DNA of 64,000 nt from Manihot esculenta (Eukaryota; Streptophyta; Magnoliopsida; Malpighiales; Euphorbiaceae), in assembly GCF_001659605.2 (NCBI RefSeq), contig NC_035172.2, positions 33,097,342-33,161,341 of the forward strand, given 5' to 3'. This document shows, piece by piece, positions 54,801 to 64,000 of the stretch (within the stretch, counting starts at the first letter, position 1; each line of letters begins with the position of its first letter). Under the pieces are notes generated by a model that had not been told where the DNA came from, searched no databases, and saw only the letters and a program-made list of their open reading frames with translations. Position numbers and translations under genes: made by a program.

Positions 54801-55089
54801 GCTTCAGAGTGCATTAACCACCTACCATCTCTGCGTCCGCACATGAACCGGGTATGAAAAATTTTCTTTTTCCTCCCTCTTTCGTTGACAGATTCGAAAC
54901 CCAGCTAAAAGTAATGCACCAAAAGTGCAGGTGGTGCAGCTGCTGAAGGGTGTGGAAGCACCTGCAGAGTTGAAGCAAAAGAGCAATCCAGGGAGGACTA
55001 TGATCTTAGATGGATGCGATATACAAGATTATACATGCACCAGCTACATCAATGACCTCAATCGCCATATGCAACTTGTGATGGAGTAG
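51879..55089 (+). CDS. Receptor-like cytoplasmic kinase, class VI, 8 exons, 461 aa
   Basis: Exons: 51879..51891, 52133..52567, 53660..53917, 54004..54158, 54246..54325, 54420..54555, 54702..54851, 54931..55089. All GT-AG, frame closed at TAG. Exon 1 encodes only MEME plus one base. Residues 1-148 are acidic/Ser-rich with no signal peptide or membrane segment, so it is cytoplasmic. Kinase domain about residues 150-430: [11 protein letters not shown] glycine loop (154-164), catalytic Lys in VAVKK (K175), HRDIKASN (HRD 270-272), DFG (290-292), GTFGYLAPEY. It is an RD-type active kinase. The [17 protein letters not shown] activation loop and [15 protein letters not shown] fit plant class VI RLCKs, some of which bind ROP GTPases. 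Specific ortholog not assigned. Confidence 0.92.
52568..53659 (+). other. Long intron 2 of the RLCK gene with (AG)n
   Basis: 1092 bp separating the N-terminal region from the kinase domain. Contains an AG microsatellite at about 52813-52831. The open frame of exon 2 runs on about 220 bp into it, so retention would give a truncated N-terminal-only protein. Confidence 0.75.
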
Positions 55090-56501
55090 GGCTGAGCTTT
55101 GTCTGAATACAGCACACATAGGAGGAGCTATTGCTGTTTCTGCTGCTTTAGCTTTCTGCTTTGTTCATATTGAGGAAGAAAAAAATGTTTAAAATGACAT
55201 TATCCTGATGCCCCCATTTTTCTCCTTCAAGTTTCTTATACAGGATTTAATCCCAAAGGGTTGTTTTACATGAAAATCATAGAGAACAGTAATGAATTGT
55301 TGTATATACAACACTTTGATTATGATCATAAATTATTTAAGTTTGAGCCAATTGAGAAAAAAAAAAAATTAAATAGAAATAAATAAAAAATTTCACCCAT
55401 TGCCGTCCTGGCATTAAACAAATATTTTCAGGGACAATGCATTTGTTTCATTACAAAAAGCATAGCCTAAAAAAGGGGAAAAGGAGAAGATTTGCAAAAT
55501 CTAAGTAGACAAGTAGTCAAAGGAGCAAAGTTACCTTTGAAACTTTTGATGAACATAGAATTGTGTTTAATTTTAGCAATTGCAGAATCATTAAGAGATT
55601 GCTGTCCTCTTTAATTCCAACAAATTGGTAAAAGTGCCTTAAAATTTTATTAACCTTAATGCTATGTAAGAATTAAAAATTATTGATGATAATCAACTGA
55701 GAATTCTAATTTGGATCACTTGAAAGAATTACTATTTAATTCTTCAAATTTAATAAATTACTATTTACTTAGTCTTTTAAATTTAATAAAATTTACTAGT
55801 TAATTCTTTGATTGAAAATCATCTATTTAATAGAAAATCTATTAATTAATCCATCTGTTAAGCTAAGTTAAGAAAAGTTAGAGAGTCTAATTAATTTAAT
55901 TTTTATAAAATTAAGAGGTTAACTAATAAATTTTATTTATATTATAGGACTAAATAGTAAAATATTTAATGTTTAAAGTTTTATAAAGAACTAATTAATA
56001 AATTTTTTAATATTTTAAAGATATTTTAATAAATTTTTTAAACTAATAAATTAACTAATTAGTTTAGATTTCAAGGATAAATATTTATTTTCTTTTAAAA
56101 TTAAGGTGTTTGGAGTAATTACTTGAATTATCTAACTAAATTATATTAAAATATATTTAGATAGTATATAATTCAATTTGAGATAGATTTTGATTTAAAA
56201 ATTAAAATTCTGACGTGGTTCAAGTTTTGTATATTATATATATATTATTTGAATTTATTTATATAAATAATTTAAAATATATATTTTATATTATTATTTG
56301 TAATTTGTAATTTTTTATTTAAAATTTAGATTTTTTTTAAAAATATTACTTTTTCTTAAATAAAAATAATTAATGAAGATTATATTTTATTTAATGACTA
56401 TTTAATAACTTTATTTAATGAGCTAATGCAATGAAGAAGACAATGCACAACGAACTGCCTTTGAATCTTTTTTGTCTATCGAGTTTTGTTGAGAAGAACG
56501 G
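55090..56501. other. 3' UTR and AT-rich intergenic DNA
   Basis: Up to about 55330 this is probably the 3' UTR of the kinase gene. The rest is AT-rich with repeated TTAATTCTTTGA-like phrases. No gene seen. Confidence 0.45.
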
Positions 56502-57007
56502 AAAAATTATTGATTTAAATTAATGAAAAATTATTTTTTAGTCTCTGACGTTTAATATAATTAATACTTTTGTCCCTCTATTTTGGCGATCCAACACTTA
56601 AATCTCTCACTTTCTCTTCCATCAAATCCTTCCGTCCATTTAAACCGTTTGGTCAAAGAGTCAAAGGTGAGAGGTGATAATTTTTTCTAAAAATACCACT
56701 CTCCATGTGAAATCTTTATTTTTTTTCTCTTTCATATTTTCTGCGGTTGCAGAAAGAAGAAAAAGAGATATTTGGATTTGGATTTAGATTTTGTGATTTT
56801 AAAATAGCGAAATTTTTAGTGTGGGTTAATTTTATCAATTCACGTGTCTTAAAAGGCTATTTTGGATGGAATGACTATGAATTTAGACGAAAAAAAAGTG
56901 AGAGACTTAAGTGTTGGATCGCCAAAATAAAAGAATAAAAGTGTTAATTACGTTAAATCTCAGAGACTAAAAAGTAATTTTTTCTTAAATCAAGGGTAAA
57001 AATTATT
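56502..57007. mobile_element. MITE-like foldback element, about 486 bp
   Basis: Arms of about 85-90 bp (left about 56512-56610, right about 56900-56997) are inverted copies: TTTTTTAGTCTCTGACG...GGCGATCCAACACTTAA versus its complement. AAAAATTATT flanks both ends (56502-56511, 56998-57007), a candidate 9-10 bp target duplication, as for Mutator-like MITEs. The AT-rich flanks make the duplication less certain. No transposase. Confidence 0.75.
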
Positions 57008-58085
57008 AATTTATATAATCAAATTATAATTATACGCTAATCGCAATGCAATATAAAATAATTATTTACTTATTTTTTTATAATAAATTAAAAAATTATA
57101 ATTATAATATTATTAAATATAAAATATATTATATATAATAAAAATTTAAAATTTTTATAATAATTTTAAACAGTTATCAAATTATTAATTTAATAATATT
57201 AAAATAATAATTTTATAACATTTACTCTAATACAACTGTATAACTGTCTTTTGCCTTCTTATTTAATAAATTCAAGGGCCAATTCGGAATTCCTTAGTGC
57301 CATGACAAGAAAATTGGGTGTTTGACAAGTGTCTTCATTATGTGGTGGCTGGTCAATGGATCTCAATCCAAAGCTTCTCATCCATCTGAAGGATCTTTCA
57401 CATTTTATCTGGAATTAAGCTTGAACAAGCTTTGACTAGGAACCAAATCACAACTCAAAATCAATCCTTGAGGCTTTCAGTTTATCAATTGGATCAGTAC
57501 ATCAACCAACAAAAGCTCATATTACTTTTAGCAAAATGTTTACCTATGGGGTGGAAATTGCCATTACTTTCAACAGCAACACATCCCTCCATATTTCATA
57601 ACTCGAATTCTTTATCAAAATATTTAGGTCTTCCTATGGGGTGGAAAGTGGAAACCATCCAAATCTCAAGCCTTACCTGCTTTAAAGAACATCATTAGAC
57701 TTGTATGGTCAAAAATCCAATGCTTCACGTCTCAATGCCTTTAACAAAATTCTGTAATTCACTTCTTTCAGAATGATAAATTAGAGAATAATCTAAACCT
57801 TTCCGCAAGTAAATGGATGCCCCCAATCCCCATCATTCAGCACATTTCAGCCAAGCTACTTACAAAATCCAGCATCCTATTATAACCAGAAATTTAGAAA
57901 TTTAACCAGAAAGGGAGGAGAAAAGGGGAACAACCTGTCTTTCTTTCCTACTCCTGCCAAGGTTAAGTAAGAGATTACATTAAGGTAAAATATTTGTCAG
58001 CAATATTTGTCAGCTAGGAAGATCCATCCACTGGGCCTGTTGCTACATGTTAGCTGCATTCTTCTGTCAAAACTGCCTGCTTTTC
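57008..58085. other. Intergenic DNA and 3' UTR of the AIL6-like gene
   Basis: The 3' part probably holds the minus-strand 3' UTR. A short phrase, CCTATGGGGTGGAAA, occurs twice (57543, 57633). An 88-codon frame at 57432-57698 has no known motif. Confidence 0.4.
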
Positions 58086-61000
58086 TCAATAAGATTGATG
58101 AGGCCATACAAAAAAGTCAGCTGTTTGAGGCATTAAAGTCATCGGAGTCGCCATTGATGAGGTGGAGCCAGAAGAATCAGTTCCACCGATGTTGTTGGCA
58201 GATTGAAGGTGGTGGAAGAGGTTGTGGTGATAGAGTGCTGATGTGTTTTCGAAAGGAATACCACAGGGGATGGAGACTGGCGGAATAGAATCAAAACTGA
58301 TAGTATTGCTGCTGCTACCCTGAGGTTGCTGTTCATGGTTCAGTGTTGGTTTCTGTTCTGCTTCGAGTGAGAGCTTTAACCGCTTTGCTGTCCCGCCAAT
58401 GGGCAGAACACTTTTCATGATAGCTGCCACATCATATCGACTCATCTCGAAGTTGGTCACTGCATTCATACCTCGAAACTTTATGGCTGCTATATCATAT
58501 GCCTCAGCAGCTTCCTCTTCAGTAGCTGTCGCCAGTTCAGAAGGTGTAATAATTATTGATTCATTGTTCATCTCAGAATCTATATAACTAATCTAAATTA
58601 ACGCCGAGTGAGTTGTTGTTACACATCACCAATTAAATATGGAAATTTTTTGTAATTCAAGTAGGAGTATAAGCCCAGATAAGTCATATCCTTACCAAAA
58701 GTGCCAAGGTATAGATCTTTGTTTCCAGCAACACGACCTATTCTTGCTTGCCAACGACCCTGTTGATGATGCCTACAAATTTTTCATTATCATATGTATC
58801 AATACCACCATTGACTCATACATGCAGCAAAGTTTGGGTTAAAAGATAATAAAGAATCCAAGGGAGACAAAACGCAAACCTTGTTACTCCTCTGTATATA
58901 GAGGCTCCCCTTGAGAACCCACTACTCTTCCTATCAGTTTCAGAAGTAAGTTTAGTTATTAAATGGAGAATTTTAAAGAGGATAAATTGAAGAGTTGGGT
59001 TTGGGCATATACCTCCTCAGCGAGGCAATGAATTCTTGTTTTGACACATATTTCATCTCCTCCAATTCTTTATTATAATTAGTAACCTGGGAAAAAGGCA
59101 GCCTAGCTTGCTTAGTAAAGACTAAAGTTGTTTCTAATGCAGCTAGAAAATCAAATATTGATGAAATTATCAAAGAAATTAAGTATTACAGGGAAGTTGG
59201 TGGTTGCAGTGGGACCCCAATATTTGAGAGCTGCCAAGTCATAAGCTCTAGCTGCCTTTTCTTCCCTATCATATCCACCTATATCAATCATACAAGATTA
59301 TTCAATCAGATTCTTTCTTACATTAAGATCAACCAAGAAATAGAACACAGGAGATCAGCTCACCTAAGTATACTGTAGAACAGATTCAAAACGTTAGTGA
59401 CAGCCAGAATCCATGATCCCACCACGATTCATGCAAAAAATGAAAGAAAGAGAATATTCAATAGGAGAAAAAGAACGGTCAAAAATATCAGCCTGAATTC
59501 AACACTCCAGTTTAGCTACCTAAAACGAGAACAAGAACCACGTGATTTCCATGTGACAGACTACGTAGAAAGAGATGAGGTTGCTCATTAATTTCAGCAT
59601 ACAGGACAACGTTATATTCATTAATAATAATAATAATAATAGCATATAGGCCCAATATCAAGAACTTCACCAACTCTTGGAATCTCTACTTTGTTCGCTA
59701 TGCGCATATTCATGAGAGGACCTAAGGTACTGACTATTGAGTGTGAAAGGAGCTGCAGTTCAAGGCCATAATGGCAGCGCTAATGTCAGCAAGTTTCGGC
59801 ATTTATAGTGGGTTGTGGGCTGTGGTATTTTTATATTAAAAAGAGATGGGGGAACTATTATCTTTGAGTTGAATCTGGGTGCAATGGTCAAACCTACACA
59901 GCCTCTGCAGGTGGCTGAAAGAAAAAGGGGGAAAAAAATAAATAAGATGAAAGTAAAAGTAAAAGCCATGGCTGAGAGAAGATAGCAGAGTTTCATTGAT
60001 GTCTGTAACGTTTGAAGCATGGTGGGGGTGTGGAAGTGGCCAGAGGGTCGTGTCAAACAAAACCTTGCAGTTGAGAGGAGGGCCCCAGGTGAGGTGGGAG
60101 GAAAACAGTGAAACCAAACTTGAACAAAATGGCGGCACCTCTGATCAAATCAATCACATAATTGAAGAAAGAAAATAAAAGAAAATTAAATAAGCAACAG
60201 TAGAAAAATTTAAAGTACTAACATTACATGTATACACCATTATCAGTCAATCAATCATCAAAAAAGACTGAAGATAATATCAGAAACGATAGATGAAAGT
60301 TGCTCTGCTCTTCTGCAAGCCCCTTCACCACTACCAGATCCCTTCTCTATTAGTTAATGCTTTTGAATGCATGCAAGTTGCTTTTCAGTGTTGCAGAACA
60401 TCCATCCTTTTAACACAAAATTACAAACTATATGCATTTCCAATTTATATTTAAATATAATTATTGATAGAGAAAGATATGACCTTGACGCCCTTTTCTG
60501 GCCTGACCCTCTCTCCTACAGCTGTTATCCCATAGATGCGCTTCATATCTACCTGTCCATCTGTGCCTGCATCGATTTAGTGCACAAGAAAAAGTTTTGA
60601 GAAGATTAGCAATTAGTCTCGTGACTGATTTTACACATTGATGTATACATTTTATATATCCATTGAAAAAACATGCGTCCATTTTACCAAGAAAATCATA
60701 ATTGAAGCTCTACCAAGATATATTCATTTGACAAGATTGATTAAAAAATCAATAAATAACTTCCAGAAACGCATGAAATTAATGGATTAACAAAACAAGA
60801 CATCCCCAGAAACGAAAATGAGAAACAGGGATTAGCTAAGTAAATAAAATGACGAATTGTTGATATGGTGTACCTAGTGACTCCTCTGTAAATTGAAGTT
60901 CGCTGGCCAAAAGTATCGGCAATTTTTTTAGGGCAATCAGATTCCGCTGGAACAATAGCTTTCTCTGTGGAACACTGGTTGTTAATCCCAAGTGATAACG

Positions 61001-62158
61001 CATTATTTGCATCGGTGCAATTAGAGAACCCCAGCTCGTTTCCGCTGGATTCAATAGACTGACCCACAAACTCACCACCGCCAAGCTGAGTCCGGGCTAT
61101 TGAGGCCGAGTCATCAACCTCCGACCCCGAGTTCGTTGAAAAGGCTTGAAAACCAGCAATCGCCTTGAGATCTTGTTGGTCATTGAAGTAAGCAGCAGAG
61201 CTTTGATCATAGATGTGAGTGAGAGATGAGTCCTGAGTCTCTGTTTGGCTATCTGAGTATCGAACAATTGATGATGAGTCCCCAAGAAAGTCCTCGAGTT
61301 TTGGCGCTTGTGGGTGGTGGGTTTCTGGGTCTATAAAGCTTGTGATGATGGAACTCTCTGCCATTGTTGTTGTTCCTTGAGCTTCCTTGGAACTTCCCCA
61401 ACCTATAAACAAGTAACAAGGGTTAAACCAGTGACTCTAGAAAAGTCTTGGGATCAAGTTAAGAGGGAAGGATAAAGAGTCTTTGTTTAGATACTGATAA
61501 AATACTCCACAGAAATAGAACTCGGATTCAAAGCATAGATTTATGATTCCATGAGGTATTTCTCAGCAGCAAATCTTTTGATCAGTGCTAATGCAACTGT
61601 GTATTTGGAAAAAGCCACGGATAAGATAATCACACGAGCCAAACACGATTCTATATTTTCCTTCCCCTTCCCTTCCTTTTCTCAACAACGAAGATGGATA
61701 AGGAAAATTGGGACTTAAATGTTTTTTGAGAGATTTGAGTAGGCTAAGTACACGTATCTGGTGCAAGTGTGAGCTTCAACTAGTAAGAGATAGTAAGCAA
61801 CAATCACAGATTCTTAACAGTGAACTTGCATTCGATTACCCCCCAAAAAAAATCATGGGCTTAATTTAACCAATCATCTGAATATTTTCCAGCAGTTTCT
61901 CCGATACTAAACAGAAGTTCAAGCCTTGTAAATACAGGCAAAGAAACAAAGAAAAACAAAAGAGAAGGGAGATTGAAAAAGAAGAAAGAAGAGAACAAAG
62001 GAATAGAGTAAGTTATTACCGTTAGCATAGAAGTTATCGATCAAATAGTGAGGAGAGGCAGTGGAGTTGCCCTCATAGGATGTGAACTGAGATTCAGATG
62101 ACCTCAACATTTCCATTGGAGAGAGTGAAAAGGAAAGCCAGTTAGTAGCTGGTGCCAT
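58086..62158 (-). CDS. AIL6: AINTEGUMENTA-like AP2 transcription factor, AIL6/PLT3-like, 9 exons, 496 aa
   Basis: Exons (minus): 62158..62020, 61402..60874, 60566..60484, 59372..59364, 59278..59190, 59086..59013, 58930..58880, 58772..58696, 58525..58086. All GT-AG, frame closed. The start at [20 protein letters not shown] is the conserved PLT3/AIL6 N-terminus; an earlier in-frame ATG at 62263 is not conserved-looking. [17 protein letters not shown] is the euANT acidic motif. Two AP2 domains: first about residues 216-282 ([23 protein letters not shown], microexon VYLG), second about 317-375 ([34 protein letters not shown]). The linker is [18 protein letters not shown]. The C-terminus ends FFVWPHQSY, as in AIL6. 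Such factors bind DNA in the nucleus and control meristem and lateral-organ growth. Intact. Confidence 0.95.
59364..59372 (-). other. 9-nt microexon of the AIL6-like gene
   Basis: TATACTTAG between CTACAG and GTGAGC completes Val-Tyr-Leu-Gly of the first AP2 domain. It sits between introns of 1111 and 85 bp. Leaving it out removes three residues in frame. Confidence 0.95.
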
Positions 62159-62639
62159 TATTTCCCTTACCCTTTTATTTTCAAATAAATATATATAAAA
62201 GGATAACCCTGTAGAACCAAACAAAAACCCAACATTAAAAACATAAATTTTCTCACTAAACAAACAAAAAAATAAAACGAAACCAACCCCCTCCCCCCTC
62301 TCCCCACACCCAAAAGCCTCCAGAATACCCCAACAAACTTTACCTTAATCCGTTACTTAATAACTCCCCATTCCAAATAAAAAAGAGCTACAACGATAAT
62401 CACGACTCCAAGCACAACCAATAAAAAAAAGGGGAAGAAAATGATTTGGTTTCCAAATATTGAAGAGCTAAGTTCTAGAAACATAATGCATGGAACCCAT
62501 TTGCGAAAACTATTCAATGAAATGACCTACTAGTGATAGCGAAGAAAGACAGAATCTAGTTCAGAGATGAAGAAGAAACCAAAGTCCTTCTGCAGGGAGC
62601 AGAGAAGAGAGAAAATGAAAGCAGCGGAAGGCGTAGGAT

Positions 62640-62652
62640 ATATATATAAGGG
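62640..62652 (-). promoter_or_regulatory. Candidate TATA box of the AIL6-like gene
   Basis: TTATATATATATCC on the minus strand, about 485 bp upstream of the start codon. The region between is A/C-rich leader-like with CTCCCCCC tracts. Confidence 0.55.
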
Positions 62653-62699
62653 CTTAGCTGAGCGTTTCAGCTGCCAACCGCGTAGAAGGGGAGAGCTTT

Positions 62700-64000
62700 T
62701 TTTAAATGGAAAATAAATTAAATAAACAAGGAGAAAATGAGAAATAAATAAAATGTGAAAATAGAGAGAGGGGGCCGCGGAGAAGAAAATATGTCTGAAA
62801 CAAGGTCGCGAAAGATACGGACCAGCGGAAATGGGAGAATTTTTATTTTTAGGGTTCGCTTCTTCTGGTTGTTGGTCTGCTTCGGCTTTTTAATTTTTGA
62901 TTTGACGAAAATAACCTTGCCGTTTTAATAGTCTTCAGTTTGTTAATTTATTTGTTTTTGTCTTTTTATCTAAGTTTTACACACTTGTCCTCCATGCAGC
63001 TTTCCACTTTTCATGCAATTCAATGGTAGTGGGTCTTAAAGTGGTAGTGGGTCGGATGTTGGTACTATCCATATTCGTTATTTTTTTCATATATCGAATT
63101 TTAATAAAATAAATTTAAAAAATAATAATTATAATCAATTTAAATTTAAATTAAGTTTAAGCTTTATTTATAAAGTTAATCAAATTCACTTATATAAATA
63201 ATTAATTTAATATAAATATATGTATTTTATAATAATATTTTTAAAATTTTTATAGATTTTATTTAAATTTTAAATTTTAAATATTTTTAAAAAATATTAA
63301 ATTTTTTAAATAAAAATTATTAATGAGAATATTTTTTATATAAATTATTAATTAAAAGATATGAAATTAAATGAATTTAAATTTTATTTTAATAATAATA
63401 ATTGAGTTTGAAATAAATTTAGATAATTTATATTAATTTTTAATTAAATTTAAAATAAATTAAAATATTTTTACTATGGATCAAATTTTAATAATTTAAT
63501 TTTTATAGATATTCTAAGCATTTATATCCTCACCCGTCAAAACTACTTGTTATCATTTCATTAGATATTTATAAAGTTTACTATTCATATTAACTCGTTT
63601 TAAAACTAATTTAAAAAAAACTTAAAAGAAGATAGAAAATAAGAGCGGTAAATATAAAAAATATTTTAATTAATAATTTTCATTTAAAAAACTTAATATT
63701 TCTAAAAAATATTTAAATTTTATTATTTTTTAAAAAATATATAAAAATTATAGTATTATGATAAAATATATATTTGTATATTAAATTAATTATTTATATA
63801 AATAAATTCAAATGATAAATAATTTATAAATAAAATCAAAATTAAATTTAAATTTGTAATGAATATTAATTTTTAAATTTAAACTTATTTTAAATTTAAT
63901 TATAATTATCTAAATATATTTAATTAGAATTCGATCAGATCAAATGGCACGGATTGATATGAGCTTTTGAATTTAAGGTTAGATGAATATAATACTTTTA
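62700..64000. other. Upstream region, AT-rich
   Basis: 62700-63060 is promoter-proximal with mixed composition. After 63080 it becomes A/T-rich repeat-like DNA with no frame of note to the end of the window. Confidence 0.5.

Noticed and set aside
57432..57698. 88-codon plus-strand frame with two LPMGWK segments
   Set aside because: Explained by a short duplicated phrase; no family match and no clear gene structure.
59760..60138. Frames of about 100 codons on the minus strand
   Set aside because: Lie inside intron 3 of the AIL6-like gene, with no domain or splice support.
62159..62263. Upstream in-frame extension of the AIL6-like protein to an earlier ATG
   Set aside because: The conserved N-terminus begins MAPATNW; upstream residues are hydrophobic and unlike the family, so they are treated as 5' UTR.

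Overview
This is a stretch of a plant nuclear chromosome, almost certainly a eudicot. The evidence is spliced protein-coding genes with plant-specific families (DUF247, a class VI receptor-like cytoplasmic kinase, an AINTEGUMENTA-like AP2 factor), a nuclear tRNA-Arg(CCU), very AT-rich intergenic DNA, and a dense load of Ty3/gypsy, Ty1/copia, LINE, CACTA and MITE-like elements. A Malpighiales or Euphorbiaceae genome would fit, but that is a guess that needs a database search.

Layout: (1) 195-2072, an intact 7-exon FKBP-like gene (+). (2) 2289-4861, the 3' remnant of a UGT91-type glycosyltransferase pseudogene (-) cut by a copia LTR. With the FKBP 3' end this is copy A of a segmental duplication whose copy B lies at 28588-34863. 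(3) 5581-18655, an internally deleted Athila-like gypsy element with 5-bp target duplications (AGGGG). It carries a second gypsy element inside it at 9382-16275, flanked by GTACT on both sides. (4) 18661-19225, the 3' end of a LINE. (5) 19540-21066, a DUF247 gene (-). (6) 21.4-28.5 kb, AT-rich DNA with two head-to-head LINE relics and a decayed gypsy integrase. (7) 28588-39071, copy B: a UGT91 pseudogene split by a copia element (29543-37700). That copia element is itself hit by a CACTA transposon (30044-33166, TSD CAA) and a solo LTR (35311-36233, TSD GAACA). (8) 39384-39850, another copia RNase H relic (-).

From 40.8 kb on the window is gene-like: a 6-exon gene (-, 593 aa) for a Gln-rich protein with a histone-fold-like segment, tRNA-Arg(CCU) (-), about 5.8 kb of AT-rich DNA with an 80-bp-arm hairpin, an 8-exon RLCK VI kinase gene (+, 461 aa), a MITE-like foldback, and a 9-exon AIL6/PLETHORA3-like gene (-, 496 aa) with the 9-nt microexon expected for this subfamily.

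The gene models were assembled by hand from splice signals; reading frame closes across all exons in the four spliced genes (FKBP-like, histone-fold, RLCK, AIL6-like). The genes do not form a pathway; they are independent plant loci. No clear new biological system was found. The strongest unusual signals are the datable nested insertions, the paralogous empty site for the CACTA element, the gypsy element whose two LTRs match in their 5' 1.39 kb but are strongly diverged in their 3' halves, and the Athila derivative that keeps a roughly 2-kb frame broken by one in-frame stop.
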